Source: CALDUY01 sp046350255
GTDB taxonomy: Bacteria; Planctomycetota; Planctomycetia; Gemmatales; Gemmataceae
DNA length: 64,000 nt
Reading direction: 5' to 3'
Assembly: GCA_046350255.1 (NCBI GenBank)
Contig: JAXMAV010000015.1
Location: forward strand, 124,001-188,000
The notes under the pieces were generated by a model, which saw nothing but the letters and a program-made list of their open reading frames with translations, had not been told where the DNA came from and did no database searches. Position 1 is the stretch's first letter. Every line of letters starts with the position of its first letter. Below are positions 22,637 to 31,997 of the stretch, piece after piece. The position numbers and the translations under genes are program-made.

Positions 22637-25600
22637 ATGACCGAGCACTGGCAATGCCTGGGCGGCCATGAAGGAGACGGACCGCTTCCGTCTTCCTGCT
22701 GCCCTTTGTGCGGCCGTGCTCTGCTTGCTGCCCCGTCGGATGGCACCCTCGTCCGGGCAAGCGGGTCGTCACCTCCTCTGGTGGAGAGCCCCTCCACACA
22801 CGATGACACGCTGCAGCGCTCGCCAGCCGCGCTGGCTCCCACGCCACACAAGCCCGCGCATGGACCAGAGCCAGGGCCGGCTACCGTTCCAAGGTCAACG
22901 ACCATTTCTGGCTACGAGATCCTCGGCACGCTCGGCCGGGGCGGGATGGGGGTGGTCTACAAGGCGCGGCAGGTCGGTCTGAACCGGATCGTCGCGCTGA
23001 AGATGGTGCTGTCGGGCTCGCACGCCACCCCGGAGGAACTGGCGCGGTTTCGCACCGAGGCCGAGGCGGTGGCCCGCCTGCAGCATCCCGGCATCGTGCA
23101 AATTCACGAGATCGGCGAGCGCGAAGGACGACCCTACATCAGTCTGGAGTTTTGCGAGGGCGGCAGCCTGCAGCAGAAACTCGATGGCTCGCCGTTCACT
23201 CCGGTCGCGGCTGCTGGGCTGGTGGAAGCGCTGGCCCGGGCCGTCGAGTTCGCCCACACGCGCGGCATCATCCATCGCGACCTGAAGCCGGCCAACATCC
23301 TGCTCACCGCCGAGGGCGCTCCCAAGGTCACCGATTTCGGCCTCGCCAAGCTGGTAGAAAGCGACTCCGGTCACACGAGTACCCACGCCATCCTCGGTAC
23401 GCCCATGTACATGGCGCCCGAGCAGGCCCAAGGTCACACGCGCGACGTGGGCCCGCTGGCCGACGTATACTCGCTGGGGGCCATCCTCTACGACCTGCTC
23501 ACCGGGCGGCCTCCCTTTCGGGGCACCACCGCGCTCGACACCCTGCAGATGGTGCAGCTAGTCGAGCCGATTCCGCCCTCCCGGCTGCAGCCGACCATCC
23601 CGCGCGATCTGCAGACCATTTGCCTGAAGTGCCTGGAGAAGGATCCCGCCCGGCGCTACGGCAGCGCGGCTGCGCTGGCCGCTGACCTGCGCGCCTATCT
23701 CGACCATCGGCCCATCAGCGCCCGCCCGGGTGGAACGCTCGACCGGACCTGGAAGTGGGTGCGGCGTCATCCCGGCTGGGCGCTAGCCGCGGCGCTTGGT
23801 TTGCTCGCGCCGGTGGTCATCACGAGCGTCAGCGTGTCCTTCTCGATGGCGCTGGCGGCGCGCAACCGCGACCTGGACGAGGCGAACACCACGCTGGAGA
23901 ACCAGGCGGCGCGGCTCGAAACCCAGAAAGGTGATCTGGAGCGCCAGAAGTTCCAACTCGAGCAACTGGTCGAAACACTGAACGACCGCGAGAAGCGGCT
24001 AGCCCGCTCGCTGACCGATCTGCGGGCGTCGAACCAGAGCCTGACCGAGGCGCTGGACCGCGTCACCCGGGCCGAGCGCGACGCACAGGATAGTTTTCTG
24101 ACGGCGCTGGAGGCGGCCGAGGACCTGCTGACGCTGGCGCGGAAGGAGTTACGTCGGCCCGGGGTGGAACTGATCCGGCAGAGTTTGCTGCGCCAGGCCC
24201 TGGCCATGTGTCAGCGGTTTACGGCGCGACCGGGCAACCACCCGGTGGCCATGCTCCGCGCTGCGCGGGCGCATCGACTGGTAGCCGACCTGCAGGCCGC
24301 GCTGGGAAAGTCCGACCTGGCGGTGACCCACTTCGACGCCTCGCTGCAGATGTACGAATCGCTGATCGGCCGGGGCGACGAGGCGCGTGTGGCCGGCATC
24401 GACTACCAGGTGGAGTTTCTCGAAACCTGCCTGCAATACTGGGGCGTGCTGGAGAGCCAGGATCCGGCCGCGGCTGACCAGCTGCTCGAACGCACCGAGC
24501 GGAAACTGAGCCAGCTTGGCGCGCGGCGCCAGGATCCGGCCGTCCGACGTCTGTGGGGACTGTGGCATGTCAATCGCGCGGTGCAGCTTCATCTACGTGG
24601 CCAGGCGGTGGCCGCCCGGCAGCACTACACCCAGGCGCTTTCCGAGCTGAAGCCGCTGCTGCACGTTCCCGAGGTGCAGGTGGAGACGGCGCGGCTGCAC
24701 GTCAATCGCGCTGCCCTGCTGACCAGCGGGAGCGAACGGTTGGCAGGCCAGGACAGTGGCACGCCTTCGTCTGACTGGCTCCGCGAAGCGCGGCAGGATT
24801 GTGAGACGGCCATCGCTCTGCTCGAAAAGAGGGTGCAGGACGCCGAGGACGCCACCAGCGCCACGCTCCTGGGGCAGGCCTACACCAACCTGGGCCTGAT
24901 CCTGGCCCTGACCCGGGAGAACGAACTGGCCCGTCAGACCTATCGTCATGCTGTGGAGTTGTTCGAGGGGCTATCGCGCAAGGCGCCGCTGAACGTGGAG
25001 TATCGCCAGCTACTGGCCCTGGCTCAGGGCAACCTGGGGGCCCACCTCGTCCGGCTGCGCCAGCCCGAGCAGGCGCGCCTGCACCTGGAGGCGGCCCGGA
25101 CGACCCTGGAGGAACTGGTGCGCAGCTTCCGCCAGGCCCCGGCCTATCGCCTCGACCTGGCGCGGCTGGCGACCACCGAGGGGCTGGCCCACGTGGCGGC
25201 TGGCAACCTCGCGAGCGCCGAGAAGCCCCTGACCGAGGCGCTGCGCCTGCTCGACGAGCTGACGCGTCTCTATCCGGGTCGGACCGAGGTGCGCGAGTAT
25301 CTGCTGATCGCCCTGCGCAACCTGCTATTCTACCACGACCGTCAGGCGCGCCTCGCGGAGCAACGGCGCGATCGTCGCACCGCCAGCCGACACGTCGCCC
25401 AGCTGGTAACGCTCCGCCAGCACTACGAGCGCGCCCTGCCCGCGCTGGGAGCGCAGGCCAGCCTGGGCGCGCGGTTGGCGCGCTTCTGGGAGCGGCTGTT
25501 GCTGCGAGCCGAGCTGGCGGGCACCCTGCGCGCGCAAGCGGGGGTGCTGCTGGCGTCGGCTGATCATCAGGGAGCGGCGCGGTGCGTGCAGGAGCTGCGC

Positions 25601-25897
25601 CCGCTGCTGGCCGGAGACTGGCCCGGGTGGATCGATTCCGCCGCGCTGCTGGTGCGCTGCATGGACCTGGCTTCGGAAGATCGCACCCTGTCAGTAGCCG
25701 AACGGCAGCGCCTGGCCCGGAGCTACGGGCGCGAGGCGCTGGAACTGCTGGCCCAGGTCCAGCGCAGCCGGCCGGAGGTGGTCCTTCCCCGCCTGGAGGC
25801 CCGCGACTTCGACTTGCTGCGCAACCAGTTCCGTGACGAGTATCAGAAACTGCGCGAGCGACCCGCGCACCCGGAGCAGCCCCCGAGGAAGCCCTGA
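22637..25897 (+). CDS. membrane Ser/Thr protein kinase with zinc ribbon, coiled coil and TPR-like region
   Basis: The product is about 1086 residues. An N-terminal zinc-ribbon-like motif (QCLGGH, then CCPLCG) precedes a complete Hanks-type kinase domain. Visible are the glycine loop LGRGGMGVVYKA, VALK, catalytic HRDLKPAN near residue 214, DFGLAK, and GTPMYMAPEQ. One membrane helix lies at about 380-410 (GWALAAALGLLAPVVITSVS), followed by a coiled coil (TTLENQAARLETQKGDLERQ) and a long TPR-like helical region to the end. I chose the ATG at 22637 after GGAAAA because upstream codons lack homology. It leads an operon with tssL- and tssM-like genes, only 3 bases before the next gene, recalling PpkA-type kinases of type VI secretion. 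Confidence 0.92.
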   Translation: MTEHWQCLGGHEGDGPLPSSCCPLCGRALLAAPSDGTLVRASGSSPPLVESPSTHDDTLQRSPAALAPTPHKPAHGPEPGPATVPRSTTISGYEILGTLGRGGMGVVYKARQVGLNRIVALKMVLSGSHATPEELARFRTEAEAVARLQHPGIVQIHEIGEREGRPYISLEFCEGGSLQQKLDGSPFTPVAAAGLVEALARAVEFAHTRGIIHRDLKPANILLTAEGAPKVTDFGLAKLVESDSGHTSTHAILGTPMYMAPEQAQGHTRDVGPLADVYSLGAILYDLLTGRPPFRGTTALDTLQMVQLVEPIPPSRLQPTIPRDLQTICLKCLEKDPARRYGSAAALAADLRAYLDHRPISARPGGTLDRTWKWVRRHPGWALAAALGLLAPVVITSVSVSFSMALAARNRDLDEANTTLENQAARLETQKGDLERQKFQLEQLVETLNDREKRLARSLTDLRASNQSLTEALDRVTRAERDAQDSFLTALEAAEDLLTLARKELRRPGVELIRQSLLRQALAMCQRFTARPGNHPVAMLRAARAHRLVADLQAALGKSDLAVTHFDASLQMYESLIGRGDEARVAGIDYQVEFLETCLQYWGVLESQDPAAADQLLERTERKLSQLGARRQDPAVRRLWGLWHVNRAVQLHLRGQAVAARQHYTQALSELKPLLHVPEVQVETARLHVNRAALLTSGSERLAGQDSGTPSSDWLREARQDCETAIALLEKRVQDAEDATSATLLGQAYTNLGLILALTRENELARQTYRHAVELFEGLSRKAPLNVEYRQLLALAQGNLGAHLVRLRQPEQARLHLEAARTTLEELVRSFRQAPAYRLDLARLATTEGLAHVAAGNLASAEKPLTEALRLLDELTRLYPGRTEVREYLLIALRNLLFYHDRQARLAEQRRDRRTASRHVAQLVTLRQHYERALPALGAQASLGARLARFWERLLLRAELAGTLRAQAGVLLASADHQGAARCVQELRPLLAGDWPGWIDSAALLVRCMDLASEDRTLSVAERQRLARSYGREALELLAQVQRSRPEVVLPRLEARDFDLLRNQFRDEYQKLRERPAHPEQPPRKP

Positions 25898-25900
25898 GCC

Positions 25901-26542
25901 ATGCGCGATGAGATTGCCAACCTGGTCCATCCGATCTTCGCCCGGGGTCTGCGTCTACGCGAGCGCCTGCTCCAGGGCGAAGAGCCCTCGTTCGAGGCTG
26001 AGCAGGCGGAGTTACTGGGGTTGCTGCTCAGCGAGCGCGAGGCGCTGCGCTGGCCCGAGTTTGGCGGAGACGCGGCCGACCAGGGGGGCTTCCTGGGCGC
26101 ACGCTACGCCCTGGCCTGCTGGCTAGACGAGCTGTTCGTACTCGATTCGCCATGGAGCCAGCGCTGGAACGAGAACAAGCTGGAGGTGCGGCTGTACGCC
26201 ACGAACGACCGCGCCTGGAAGTTCTGGGACCAGGCCCGGCTGGCGGCCGACCGCACGCAGTCCGACGCGCTGGAGACCTACTTCATCGGAGTGATGCTCG
26301 GGTTCACCGGCGAGAAGGTGGACAACCCCCTGCAGCTGCTCGACTGGCTGGCCCTCACGCGCAAACATCTCCGGCAGGCGGGGCAGGCAGCCTGGCGTCC
26401 GCCGCCGGGCATCGAACCAGGCACGCGCGTGCCTCCCCTGCGTGGCCGACAGGCGCTGCAGCGTCTCCTGCTGCTGGCCAGCGCCGCGTTGCTCCTGGCT
26501 GTCCCCCTGGTCGCGTTTGTGCTGGCGCGACGCCTGTCCTGA
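25901..26542 (+). CDS. TssL/DotU-family membrane protein
   Basis: This 213-residue protein matches DotU/TssL, an inner-membrane component of type VI (and IVB) secretion complexes. Evidence is the helical N terminus, the motif YALACWLDELFVLDSPWSQR, the following NKLEVRLYATNDRAWKFWDQ, and TYFIGVMLGFTGE, which align by eye with conserved DotU positions. A single C-terminal membrane helix (LLLLASAALLLAVPLVAFVL) gives the tail-anchored topology of the family. It is coupled to the kinase gene upstream (3-base gap) and to a TssM-like gene 30 bases downstream. No other type VI genes (sheath, Hcp, VgrG, baseplate, ClpV) are in the window. Confidence 0.82.
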   Translation: MRDEIANLVHPIFARGLRLRERLLQGEEPSFEAEQAELLGLLLSEREALRWPEFGGDAADQGGFLGARYALACWLDELFVLDSPWSQRWNENKLEVRLYATNDRAWKFWDQARLAADRTQSDALETYFIGVMLGFTGEKVDNPLQLLDWLALTRKHLRQAGQAAWRPPPGIEPGTRVPPLRGRQALQRLLLLASAALLLAVPLVAFVLARRLS

Positions 26543-26572
26543 ACCCCGTTCGCTGCGTCGAGGAGTTGCGCC

Positions 26573-28117
26573 GTGCAATGGCTCAAAAACCTGGTGGGCC
26601 TGGTCACCCTGAGCTGGCTGCCCCCCGCCCGTCGCTGGCGAACCATCTACTGGACGGTCCACATACTCGTGGTCGTCCTCGTCGTCGTCGCGCTGGGTTA
26701 CCTGAACATTCAGGGCGGGCTCGACCGGGTGCTGCGCACGCGCTGGCTCGGCGTCGACCGGGTCTGGCTGCCGCTGCTGTTCCTGCTGGGCTACGCCCTC
26801 TTCTGGCTCATCCGCTGGCTCTACTGGCTGCTGGGGCCGGATGGGGTCGTCGGCGAGTTCGACGATCTCGAAACAGCCTGGGCCTCCGCGCGGCAGGAGC
26901 TGGAGCGCGTCGGGCTCGACCTGCGCATGACTCCGGTCTTTCTGGTGCTGGGTCGCACCGAGGGCAACCTGGAGCAGGTCTTCTCGGCCAGCCGGCTGCC
27001 GCTGCAGGTGCGTAACACCCCCGCGGATGAGCAGGCGCCGTTGCACGTCTTCGCCAATCGCGAGGCCATCTTCGTGACGGCCGAGGGAGCCTCGTTGTTG
27101 GCGGTGCAGGCGGCCCGGCTGATCGAGGGCGACGTGCCAGCCGTCGCGGGTCCGGCCCAGCCGCTGGAAGAATACCTCGAGCCAGCCGTCTCCACGCCGG
27201 TGGTCAGCCCCGATCTGGCGGTTGGCGCCGAGGCGCGGGCGGGGGCCGTCCTCCTGCTCGGCGAAACCGAGAACGAGCCCGACCTGATGAGTCGGCCGCG
27301 GCGCGAGGCGCTGTTGACCGACCGCGAGCAGGTGGAATTGCAGACGCGGCGCCTCCGGCATCTGTGTCGAATTCTCGGACGCGATCGTCGGCCATACTGC
27401 CCGGTGAACGGGATGCTGCTGCTCCTGCCCCTGGCGGCGACCGCCAACCCTGTGGATGCCAGCGAAACAGCCGGGGTGATCCGGCACGACCTGGAGGTGG
27501 CTCGCGGCGCCTTGCAGCTCGACTGTCCGCGTCTGGTGGTGATGGGCGGCGCCGAGCGCATTCCAGGCTTCGCCGAGCTATTGCGTCATTTCCCGCAGGA
27601 GGGAACCGGGCCAAGCTGGGTGCTGGGGCAGCACTTCCCCCTCATCCCGGATGTGCCGGCCGCGCAGGCGCCTGCCCTGATCGAGCAGGGAGTGAGCTGG
27701 GTGGGCGACTCGATGCTGCCGCTGGTCATCAGCCAGCTGTGGCGTCGAGAAGGCGAAGAAGGGGTAACGGAATATCACCAGGCGCTGGAGGCGAACATCC
27801 TGCTCTATGAGTTCCTCGACGACTGCCGGAAGCGGCTCGCGCTGCTGGGCCGGCTGGCGGCGCGAGGGGTTCACGTGGAAGGTGCGCCGGCATACCTTGG
27901 AGGGTGCTACCTGGCCGGCACAGGAGCCGACGCCGCACGCGAGCAGGGGTTCCTGGGCGGCGTGCTGCGCCGGTTGATCGAACAGCAGAACCACGTGCGC
28001 TGGACAGGCGACGCCCTGGCAGACGACGAGGCCTACCATCGCTTCACGTTCGTCGGTTATATCCTGCTGGCGATCTTCGTGGTGGTGATCGCGCTCATCC
28101 TGATCGCCTGGTGGTAA
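26573..28117 (+). CDS. truncated TssM/IcmF-like membrane protein without a P-loop
   Basis: The product is 514 residues against roughly 1100 or more for TssM. Two N-terminal membrane helices (ILVVVLVVVALGYLNI and LPLLFLLGYALFWLIRWLYW) precede a cytoplasmic domain related to the IcmF GTPase-like part. PVNGMLLLLPLA, then PRLVVMGGAERIPGFAELL, and YLGGCYLAGTG line up with family motifs. The Walker A loop is absent (LVLGRTEGNLEQ at its place). The protein ends in a third membrane helix exactly where the periplasmic half of TssM would begin. The start is a GTG with GAGGAG upstream. It probably forms a membrane complex with the TssL-like partner. Confidence 0.75.
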   Translation: MQWLKNLVGLVTLSWLPPARRWRTIYWTVHILVVVLVVVALGYLNIQGGLDRVLRTRWLGVDRVWLPLLFLLGYALFWLIRWLYWLLGPDGVVGEFDDLETAWASARQELERVGLDLRMTPVFLVLGRTEGNLEQVFSASRLPLQVRNTPADEQAPLHVFANREAIFVTAEGASLLAVQAARLIEGDVPAVAGPAQPLEEYLEPAVSTPVVSPDLAVGAEARAGAVLLLGETENEPDLMSRPRREALLTDREQVELQTRRLRHLCRILGRDRRPYCPVNGMLLLLPLAATANPVDASETAGVIRHDLEVARGALQLDCPRLVVMGGAERIPGFAELLRHFPQEGTGPSWVLGQHFPLIPDVPAAQAPALIEQGVSWVGDSMLPLVISQLWRREGEEGVTEYHQALEANILLYEFLDDCRKRLALLGRLAARGVHVEGAPAYLGGCYLAGTGADAAREQGFLGGVLRRLIEQQNHVRWTGDALADDEAYHRFTFVGYILLAIFVVVIALILIAWW

Positions 28118-28125
28118 AGGCGGGC

Positions 28126-28494
28126 TCAGGCGCGCCAGGCGCGACGTGGCAGCCATTCGGGGCGGAGAGGCTTCCAGGTTGGCACCGGCGGCGGGCTGGG
28201 GGTCCGGGCGAAATCGGGCCGGAAGTCGATATCCAGCGTCTGCCCTGGCTCGAAGCTGACCTCGCGCGAGACCTCGGTGCCGGCGTGGATGACCGAGATC
28301 TCGTAGGTGTAGCGCTGCCCGGCGGTGAGGGTCGGCGACTCGACCACACGCTCGCCACCGGTGGCCTTCATTCGTTCCTTCTGCACGAACACGAACGCAT
28401 CGTCGGGCACCAGAATGCGCAGGCGCGTTCGCGGTTCGTCGTCCGCGAGCTGCGCATGGAAGGTCCCGGCCAGGAGCAACATCACGACCGTCAC
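28126..28494 (-). CDS. small secreted TIGR03000-domain protein
   Basis: The 122-residue protein has a short signal-like N terminus (VVMLLLAGTFHAQ) and one TIGR03000 domain, a family seen almost only in planctomycetes. Hallmarks are ILVPDDAFVFVQKERMKATG, then RVVESPTLTAGQRYTYEI, with a late VSFEPGQTLDIDF. Its function is unknown. The start is a GTG with GGGGAG upstream. It lies 51 bases downstream of the ptsP-like gene on the same strand and converges on the TssM-like gene with an 8-base gap. Confidence 0.85.
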   Translation of the reverse strand: MTVVMLLLAGTFHAQLADDEPRTRLRILVPDDAFVFVQKERMKATGGERVVESPTLTAGQRYTYEISVIHAGTEVSREVSFEPGQTLDIDFRPDFARTPSPPPVPTWKPLRPEWLPRRAWRA

Positions 28495-28545
28495 GGCATC
28501 ACTCCCCCGACGGCCCTGGCTCCATTACCGGGCCGTCCACCTGCT

Positions 28546-30813
28546 TTAGTTGCGCGGGACATCCTGGCCGCGCCAGCTCTCCAACAGTTTTCGCACGTCG
28601 CGGGCCGAACGCTGCTGCAACATCTGCTGGCGCAGCTCCTCCAGCCCCTGGGGGCGCACACGCGAGAGGGCCTGCCGGACGGCGGCGAACTGCGTGACCG
28701 CCACCGACAGCGCTTCCACTCCCAGCGCCGCCAGCGCCAGTCCGCCCAGCGGATCGGCCGCGATCTCGCCACAGACGGACACCGGCCGGTTGGCCGCATG
28801 CGCATCACTGATGACACTCGCCATCAACCTTAGCACACCGGGATGCAGCGCGTCGATCTGCGACCCGGCCAGTGGGTCGTCACGATCGATGCCCAGGGCG
28901 CTGGCCGCCAGGTCGTTCGTACCCAGAGCGAAGAAATCGACGTCGTTCACCCAGTAGCTGACCAGCGGGACGGCGCCGGCCACCTCGATCATCGCGCCCA
29001 GGGGGACCGCCTGAACGTGGGTCATGCCAGAGCGCAGCAGGCCCTCGCGCACCTGAGTCACTGTCTCCAGAACGAAGTCGAGCACCTCGCTGCTGGACAC
29101 CAGCGGAATTAGCATGCGCACTGGCCCGACGTCCGCGGCGCGGAGGATGGCTCGGACCTGATCGCGGAACAGCTGCTGCAACGGAGGCGAGGTGAGGACG
29201 AGTCGCCAATCGTACGGTGTGGCGGAATGGCTGGCCATGTGCATGTAGCCGGCCAGCTTATCGGGGCGCAGGTCGAAGGTGCGGATGCAGACGGGCCGGC
29301 CCTGCATCTGCTGCAGCAGCTTGCGGTAGATGGTGACCTGCTCGTCCTCGGATGGCAGGGTGCGCCGGGCGAGGAACATGAATTCGCTGCGATAGAGCCC
29401 CACGCCGCTGGCACCCAGTTGCACGGCAGGCCGAGCCTCGTGCAGGAGGTTGATATTGACCTCGACGCGCGGTAAGCCAGCGGCCAGGGGGAGCTGCCCA
29501 TCGGTGGATAGCTCGTTTTTCAACTCCGCGGGGACGACCACATCGGCGGGGGGATCGAGAGTGACGCGACCGTTCGACCCATCGACCAGGAGCCGACGCC
29601 CAGGGTGCAGCAGGGCGCTGAAGTCTCGGACCTGGCTGACCATGGGGATGTTGAGGCTGCGGGCCAGAATGGCGGCGTGGCTTTGCGGTCCACCGTGCTC
29701 GACGACGACGCCGGCGAGCTGGCCCAGATCGACGGCGAACAACTCCATGACTGAGGCTTCGCGAGCGATGAGGACCACCTTGTCGGGCAGGCCACGCGCG
29801 GGGCGGGGCCGCAGCTGCCACAGGAGGCGGTGGAACACGTCCTTGATGTCGTAGACGCGCTCCTGGAAGAATGGGGTGGCCACGCGCTGAAAAGCGCCAA
29901 CGTATTGATCGAGCGTGGTGAACAGGGCGCCCTCGGCCGACTGGCCCGCCTCGAGGTTGGCCGCGAGGTCGCGCTCGATGGTGCGATCCTGCATGATCAT
30001 CAGCTGCGCCTGCAGGATGGCGCCGTGCTCCTCACCCACCAGTTCGGAAATGTGCTGGCTGAGCCGGGTTAGTTCCTCACGGGCACGCTGCACCGCGCCA
30101 GCCAGGCGGGCTCGCTCGCGGGCCGGGTCGGCCGCCTGCAATGGCACCGATCGACGCCATTCCTCGAAGCCATCGACGATGTAAGCATAGCCCAGCCCAG
30201 TACCTCGACTGAGCGAGATGCCCTGCAGGATGTGTCCCTCGGCCAGGGTTCCGGAGCCCTCGGAGGGCTCCGGCCGATGGGCCATCGCCGCCACCCGCTC
30301 GAGCAAGCGTGCGTCAGCCACCAGGGGCGACAGCTGCGAGGCCACGCTGACCAGCATGCGGATTTCGCTGGGTGAGAAGGTCCGAACCTCCACATCCTGC
30401 ACCACCAGCACACCTTGCAGCGACCCGCCTTCCAGCAGGGGCACACCCAGGAAGGAGTGGTACGGATCCTCGCCCGCTTCGGGGAAGTACTTGAAGCGCG
30501 GATGATCGAAGGCATCGGGGACCATCACCGGGGCGAGCTGCTGGCCCACCAAGCCGGTGAGCCCCTCGTTCAGGCTCATCCGCACACGGCCCACGGCCTC
30601 AGGTTTCAGCCCGACGGTGGCGCCGAGCACCAGCTGCCCCGACTCCGGCTCCAGGCAGTAAACGGAACAAACGGCCGTGCGAAACCGGCCCTGGATCAGT
30701 CGGACAATATTGCCCAGGGTTTCGGCGGCATCATGGCTGTGAACCACCAGCTGGGTGATCTCGCCCAGGGTGAGCAGGAGCGAACTCTCGTAGCTGGTGG
30801 CTTGTTGCTTCAT
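28546..30813 (-). CDS. ptsP: PtsP-like phosphoenolpyruvate phosphotransferase (enzyme I with GAF domain)
   Basis: The product is about 755 residues. An N-terminal GAF domain (residues about 1-165) precedes an enzyme I module. The phosphocarrier His lies in HGGPQSHAAILARSLNIP. The PEP-binding barrel shows GVGLYRSEFMFLAR, DVDFFALGTNDLAASALGID and the catalytic Cys in VCGEIAADP. The usual DIGGDK is altered (FDLRPDK). In the nitrogen PTS, PtsP autophosphorylates from PEP and passes the phosphate to NPr and EIIA; neither partner is in this window. I chose the ATG at 30813; a GTG codon directly before it is also possible. Confidence 0.9.
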   Translation of the reverse strand: MKQQATSYESSLLLTLGEITQLVVHSHDAAETLGNIVRLIQGRFRTAVCSVYCLEPESGQLVLGATVGLKPEAVGRVRMSLNEGLTGLVGQQLAPVMVPDAFDHPRFKYFPEAGEDPYHSFLGVPLLEGGSLQGVLVVQDVEVRTFSPSEIRMLVSVASQLSPLVADARLLERVAAMAHRPEPSEGSGTLAEGHILQGISLSRGTGLGYAYIVDGFEEWRRSVPLQAADPARERARLAGAVQRAREELTRLSQHISELVGEEHGAILQAQLMIMQDRTIERDLAANLEAGQSAEGALFTTLDQYVGAFQRVATPFFQERVYDIKDVFHRLLWQLRPRPARGLPDKVVLIAREASVMELFAVDLGQLAGVVVEHGGPQSHAAILARSLNIPMVSQVRDFSALLHPGRRLLVDGSNGRVTLDPPADVVVPAELKNELSTDGQLPLAAGLPRVEVNINLLHEARPAVQLGASGVGLYRSEFMFLARRTLPSEDEQVTIYRKLLQQMQGRPVCIRTFDLRPDKLAGYMHMASHSATPYDWRLVLTSPPLQQLFRDQVRAILRAADVGPVRMLIPLVSSSEVLDFVLETVTQVREGLLRSGMTHVQAVPLGAMIEVAGAVPLVSYWVNDVDFFALGTNDLAASALGIDRDDPLAGSQIDALHPGVLRLMASVISDAHAANRPVSVCGEIAADPLGGLALAALGVEALSVAVTQFAAVRQALSRVRPQGLEELRQQMLQQRSARDVRKLLESWRGQDVPRN

Positions 30814-31304
30814 CACATCGGGTCCTCGCCCGACTGATTATCCCCAACGAACTCGGTCACGAAAAGAGGCAAACCCACACTCTGGTCCACTTTCCTCAGG
30901 GGAGGGTGGGAGCAATCCATCCAGGAAAGCTCGATAAGACCTGAAAACGACGGCGCTGCCTCGTCCACACCGCCCGCCCGGTGGGGTTGCGTTGCTCCCC
31001 GTCCGAGGCCACTTTTTTCCTCGCGCAACAACTCAGGGCGCATCCTTATTCACCACTAGCACTTACGCAGATCATCTTCAAGGCGCTCGCCGCAGGACTG
31101 TCGTCTCTACAACTAATTTTACTTTTTTCCCGGATTTCATGTCCACAAACTGCCCGAAATCGCGATCTATCGAATCACTAATCGCACGCATCCCTCCCGG
31201 CACTGGCGGCCGGAGCTCTGCCTGGAACCTGTCTCTGTGCTGATGCACAGGCCCGGCGGAGCCTTGCGCGTGGGAATGCTCCCCCTTGTCGAGGTCGTAT
31301 TTCA
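30814..31304. other. long intergenic region between divergent genes
   Basis: These 491 bases lie between the ptsP-like gene and the surface-protein gene at 31305. I see no convincing ORF. Several T-rich tracts (31013-31019, 31126-31134) make it poorer in G+C than its surroundings, as expected for promoters of both neighbours. No RNA gene or repeat is recognisable. Confidence 0.5.
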
Positions 31305-31952
31305 ATGCTTTCTCTACACTCCCCCCGTCGTCCAGGCATTGCCACCTTCCGCCCCACCCTCGAGACACTCGAGGAGCGCGTGACCCCCACGGGTCGGCTC
31401 CCCGTGGGGCCACCACTCCCGCCCATGAACCTCACGCTCAACGTCAGTTATGGCGTGGGTCGGCAGGTGACCCTGTCCGGCGATCTGATGGGTTCGGGAG
31501 ACGTGGCCAACGTGGCTATTTCGATCACGGGCAGTGCGACGGGCCAAACCTCGACCGACGCAGACGGCGAATACTCGTTGACCGTGGAAGCCAGCAACCT
31601 GGGAATGGTCACCGCGACAGCAGGTGACGGCCTGGCCTCGGCGTGGAGCGAGATTACCGACGAGCCCCCCGTTATCACCGATTTCGAGGCCATTGAAGGC
31701 GCCGACCGCGTCTGGACCTTCCGCGGAACGCTGACCTACCACCGCTACTTCGACTCGCTGCAGGTCTTCTTCGGTGGCCAGCCGGTCTCGATCGTGAATC
31801 AGTCCACCTCGGCGAACAACACCGGCTACTTCGAGCTGGTGCTGGTGCTGAACGGGCAGAACTCGGACAACGGCCAGGTGTGGGCCCAGGGGCAGAGCGC
31901 CTTTGGCCTGCTATCGGACATGGCCTTCGACTACGTGCATCAGACGACCTGA
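31305..31952 (+). CDS. small surface protein with LExLEER signal and two Ig-like repeats
   Basis: The product is 215 residues. Near residue 20 it carries TLETLEERVTPTG, the LExLExR-type N-terminal signal also seen in four other proteins here. Two immunoglobulin-like repeats follow: one from about 48 (QVTLSGDLMGSGDVANVAIS) and one from about 137 (VWTFRGTLTYHRYFDSLQVF). There are no catalytic motifs. It is much smaller than the other proteins of this signal group. It may be a cell-wall or matrix component. GAGG lies 11 bases before the ATG, so the ribosome site is weak. Confidence 0.78.
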   Translation: MLSLHSPRRPGIATFRPTLETLEERVTPTGRLPVGPPLPPMNLTLNVSYGVGRQVTLSGDLMGSGDVANVAISITGSATGQTSTDADGEYSLTVEASNLGMVTATAGDGLASAWSEITDEPPVITDFEAIEGADRVWTFRGTLTYHRYFDSLQVFFGGQPVSIVNQSTSANNTGYFELVLVLNGQNSDNGQVWAQGQSAFGLLSDMAFDYVHQTT

Positions 31953-31997
31953 GATCTCGCGTTGTTGTTCCCTACCCCTTGAACCCGGAGTGATCAC

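Noticed and set aside
26123..27487. Minus-strand open frame of about 454 codons
   Set aside because: Antisense to the TssL- and TssM-like genes, with Gln/Arg-rich sequence and no recognisable fold.
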